A stretch of DNA of 64,000 nucleotides from Pontibacter mangrovi (GTDB lineage Bacteria; Bacteroidota; Bacteroidia; Cytophagales; Hymenobacteraceae), in contig NZ_VFRQ01000015.1 in NCBI RefSeq assembly GCF_006385705.1, forward strand, positions 1 through 64,000. The letters are read 5' to 3'. Every line of letters starts with the position of its first letter. Position 1 is the stretch's first letter. Shown here piece after piece: positions 62,461 to 64,000 of the stretch. The translations under genes were made by a program, and so were the position numbers. Below the pieces are notes generated by a model. That model saw nothing but the letters and a program-made list of their open reading frames with translations, had not been told where the DNA came from and did not search any database.

Positions 62461-63632
62461 TTGCCACCTCCAAACTCGGTTCCGAACAGCTCAGCCGCGC
62501 CATCGGTTACCACTCTCATACCTGCCTCCACACCCTTAGAGATAACGGCCTGCTGCCTAAGTATGGATTGTACCTGTACACGCTGCCTTTGGTATACCTG
62601 CGGACCGGTTTGGACATATACCCATTCCCCTCCGTTTATATCATACACAATGGCGGCGTAGGGCACCACCATACCATCCGCTTTCCCCTTGGTTGGCAGA
62701 GATACCATCACCTTTTGACCGGGGTAAAATGATTTGTCTGTGTTTTTGATTTCGTAGAAAATATCGGTTAGGGCCGCTGTGGAACCGCTGGCCACGGGCG
62801 TGGACACGGGCATGGCCTCGCTAACCGCCTGTCTTCCAGTCGCTGCAAGGGTGCGCACCTGTGCCGGTTGGTTTAGGTTGATTCTCTCCAGGTCGCCCAT
62901 GTATACCGGTACCCGTACCCAAACCGGGTTCAGGCCCGCAATATCCAATAAGGGGGCGCCAGCGGCCACTGTTTGGGACTGCCCCGCATAGACCCGCTGT
63001 ATCACACCATCCAGCGGCGCTTTGATGACGAATACCGATTGGTTAGCGGATTGCCCGGTGCCGCCCTGCAGCAGCTCCCGCTTGCCAACGGCATCCTGGT
63101 AGGCTTTCTGTGCCATGGCCAGCTCGGCCTCAGCCTCTTGTTTCGCCCGCTCGCTTACAGCTCCGTCTTTCAGCAATTGCCGCATGCGATTGGCTTTGTT
63201 GCGGGCCGTTTCCAGCTGCACCCGGCGCATCTCAAGCTCCTGGTTATTATTGGCAAGGTCGCCTTCCGCGGGAAGTATGGTGAGGCGGTATAACACCTCG
63301 CCCTTCTTTACCGTGCGGCCGGTTTGGGGTATTGGGCTGCCTTTCTGCAAAGCCAGTATGCCTTTCATGGGGGCGGTAATAGAAGCGGCCTGCCCAGGCT
63401 CGGCTTGCACATCGCCACCCATTTCCAATGTGCCCGTCACCTCCTGACTGCCCACCGTAACCGTCCGGATGCCGAGGTTTTTCTCCGCTTCCGGGGTGAG
63501 CGTAACCGTAGTCAGTGCGGATTCTTTTACCGGTGAAGATACCGCTGCAGCCGCTTTTTTCTCTGCTTCGGGCGCTTTACTGCAAGCGAAAAGCAGGCAG
63601 GGCAGCAGTATAAATTGTGGCGTATATCTCAT
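62457..63632 (-). CDS. RND periplasmic adaptor (second system)
   Basis: A 391-residue membrane-fusion protein with lipobox PCLLFAC (C17), hairpin helices ([20 protein letters not shown] and [13 protein letters not shown]) and barrel domains ([26 protein letters not shown]). It has no heavy-metal-binding N-terminal domain, unlike the two CusB-like proteins. It works with the pump at 59398-62460 and the TolC-like protein at the edge. It starts three bases past the TolC-like stop. Confidence 0.9.
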   Translation of the reverse strand: MRYTPQFILLPCLLFACSKAPEAEKKAAAAVSSPVKESALTTVTLTPEAEKNLGIRTVTVGSQEVTGTLEMGGDVQAEPGQAASITAPMKGILALQKGSPIPQTGRTVKKGEVLYRLTILPAEGDLANNNQELEMRRVQLETARNKANRMRQLLKDGAVSERAKQEAEAELAMAQKAYQDAVGKRELLQGGTGQSANQSVFVIKAPLDGVIQRVYAGQSQTVAAGAPLLDIAGLNPVWVRVPVYMGDLERINLNQPAQVRTLAATGRQAVSEAMPVSTPVASGSTAALTDIFYEIKNTDKSFYPGQKVMVSLPTKGKADGMVVPYAAIVYDINGGEWVYVQTGPQVYQRQRVQVQSILRQQAVISKGVEAGMRVVTDGAAELFGTEFGGGK

Positions 63633-63634
63633 AA

Positions 63635-64000
63635 TCAGAGCATTTGTCGTCCTAAAGCATAATTCAGTTGCACGGCGGCGCGGCGCAGGGCGGCGTCGGC
63701 ATCCACTATCCGCAGCTGCACGTCGGTTACCTGCAGCACCGTCTGGAGGTAGAAAAAATAGGAGATCTCCCCAGCTTCAAAAGCCTTCCGCGCCTGGTCA
63801 GCCGTGTTGAGTATGGGTTGCCTGTTCAGCTGCCACAGGTCGGCAGTTTGCCGGGCGGCCTGGTACTGGGCCAGCGCCTCCTGTACTTCCAGTTGCACCT
63901 GTCGTTTCGCCTCCACATACAGGTAGGCGGCCTGCTCCATTTCGGCGCGGGCACGCATAATGCGGCCCCGGTTGAAGTTGAACACAGGGAGGGGCATCTG
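63635..64000 (-). CDS. TolC-family outer-membrane factor (partial, cut by right edge)
   Basis: The C-terminal 120 or so residues of a TolC-like protein; its 5' end lies beyond the window. MPLPVFNFNRGRIMRARAEM and following is the usual helix start after the first repeat, and VQEALAQYQAARQTADLW and FYLQTVLQVTDVQLRIVDAD are later barrel helices. With the adaptor and pump it forms a complete tripartite efflux operon. Confidence 0.88.
   Translation of the reverse strand, partial: QMPLPVFNFNRGRIMRARAEMEQAAYLYVEAKRQVQLEVQEALAQYQAARQTADLWQLNRQPILNTADQARKAFEAGEISYFFYLQTVLQVTDVQLRIVDADAALRRAAVQLNYALGRQML

Noticed and set aside
1-64000. Insertion sequences or transposon ends
   Set aside because: No transposase frame and no paired terminal repeats around any gene block were recognized; only the MITE/REP-like element at 24241 remains.

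Overview
The window looks like part of a large mobilizable plasmid, or plasmid-derived element, from a Bacteroidota host. Protein similarity suggests a Pontibacter/Hymenobacter-like member of the Cytophagales; that placement is inference. Support comes from promoter -7 boxes of the TAnnTTTG type, the virtual absence of Shine-Dalgarno spacing, family content typical of Bacteroidota (DUF4099/DUF3991-type plasmid genes, MerT-MerP fusion, HMA-AraC regulator, HYC_CC_PP protein), and plasmid backbone genes: a Rep initiator with an iteron array, a MobC-like relaxosome protein next to an oriT-like hairpin, a serine resolvase with a res-like dyad, and UmuDC. No rRNA, tRNA, CRISPR array or transposase gene was seen. 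Both window edges cut features.

Layout. 0-1.7 kb: mobilization end (tandem 14-bp repeats, MobC, oriT-like hairpin, small genes). 1.9-4.6 kb: mercury-type cluster (flavoprotein disulfide reductase, ArsR sensor, MerTP fusion, GDCCVxC protein). 4.9-10.4 kb: ArdC antirestriction protein, RadC-like protein, ten iterons, Rep, and a probable operon of Fic antitoxin, Fic toxin, two small genes and rep. 10.6-20 kb: small plasmid genes, a DUF3800 protein, resolvase, a second self-inhibited Fic protein, and a type III restriction-modification pair (mod, res). 20-47 kb: a large copper/silver island with a truncated SPW-like protein, a Cys-less HMA-like protein, a PQQ-type sugar dehydrogenase, a FocA-like channel, DUF305, an ion channel, a Csp copper-storage protein, a multicopper oxidase fused to a CopB-like barrel, PepSY and DUF2911 proteins, a CPH-type P1B ATPase, DUF2231, an HMA-AraC regulator, DUF3347, two CusB-like adaptors, CusC, a frame-disrupted CusA, a CPC-type CopA and CopZ. 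47-56 kb: AT-richer defence/stress segment with AbiEi/AbiEii, an XRE-ImmA/IrrE protein with a PIN-like partner, a three-gene ubiquitin-like system (multiubiquitin protein, ThiF/E1 with N-terminal DUF6791-like domain, DUF6527), and UmuDC. 56-58.7 kb: lipoprotein and plasmid primase-like/DUF4099 genes. 58.9-64 kb: EamA protein and a second RND metal-efflux operon cut by the right edge.

How it works together. Metal genes cover all compartments: inner-membrane P1B ATPases export to the periplasm, the multicopper oxidase and small periplasmic proteins handle copper there, and two RND systems pump it out. Stability and defence genes (two Fic proteins, AbiE, the XRE-ImmA/PIN pair, type III R-M, ArdC) maintain the replicon and deal with foreign DNA. 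The most interesting locus is the compact ubiquitin-like operon at 51.0-53.3 kb. It sits between a regulated ImmA/PIN pair and a UmuDC operon whose start codon abuts a 37-bp dyad. Several other regulatory dyads could be read directly: in front of the Fic-rep operon, in front of abiE, in front of the XRE-ImmA gene, between the mercury genes, and as one 15-bp dyad shared by three separate plasmid genes.
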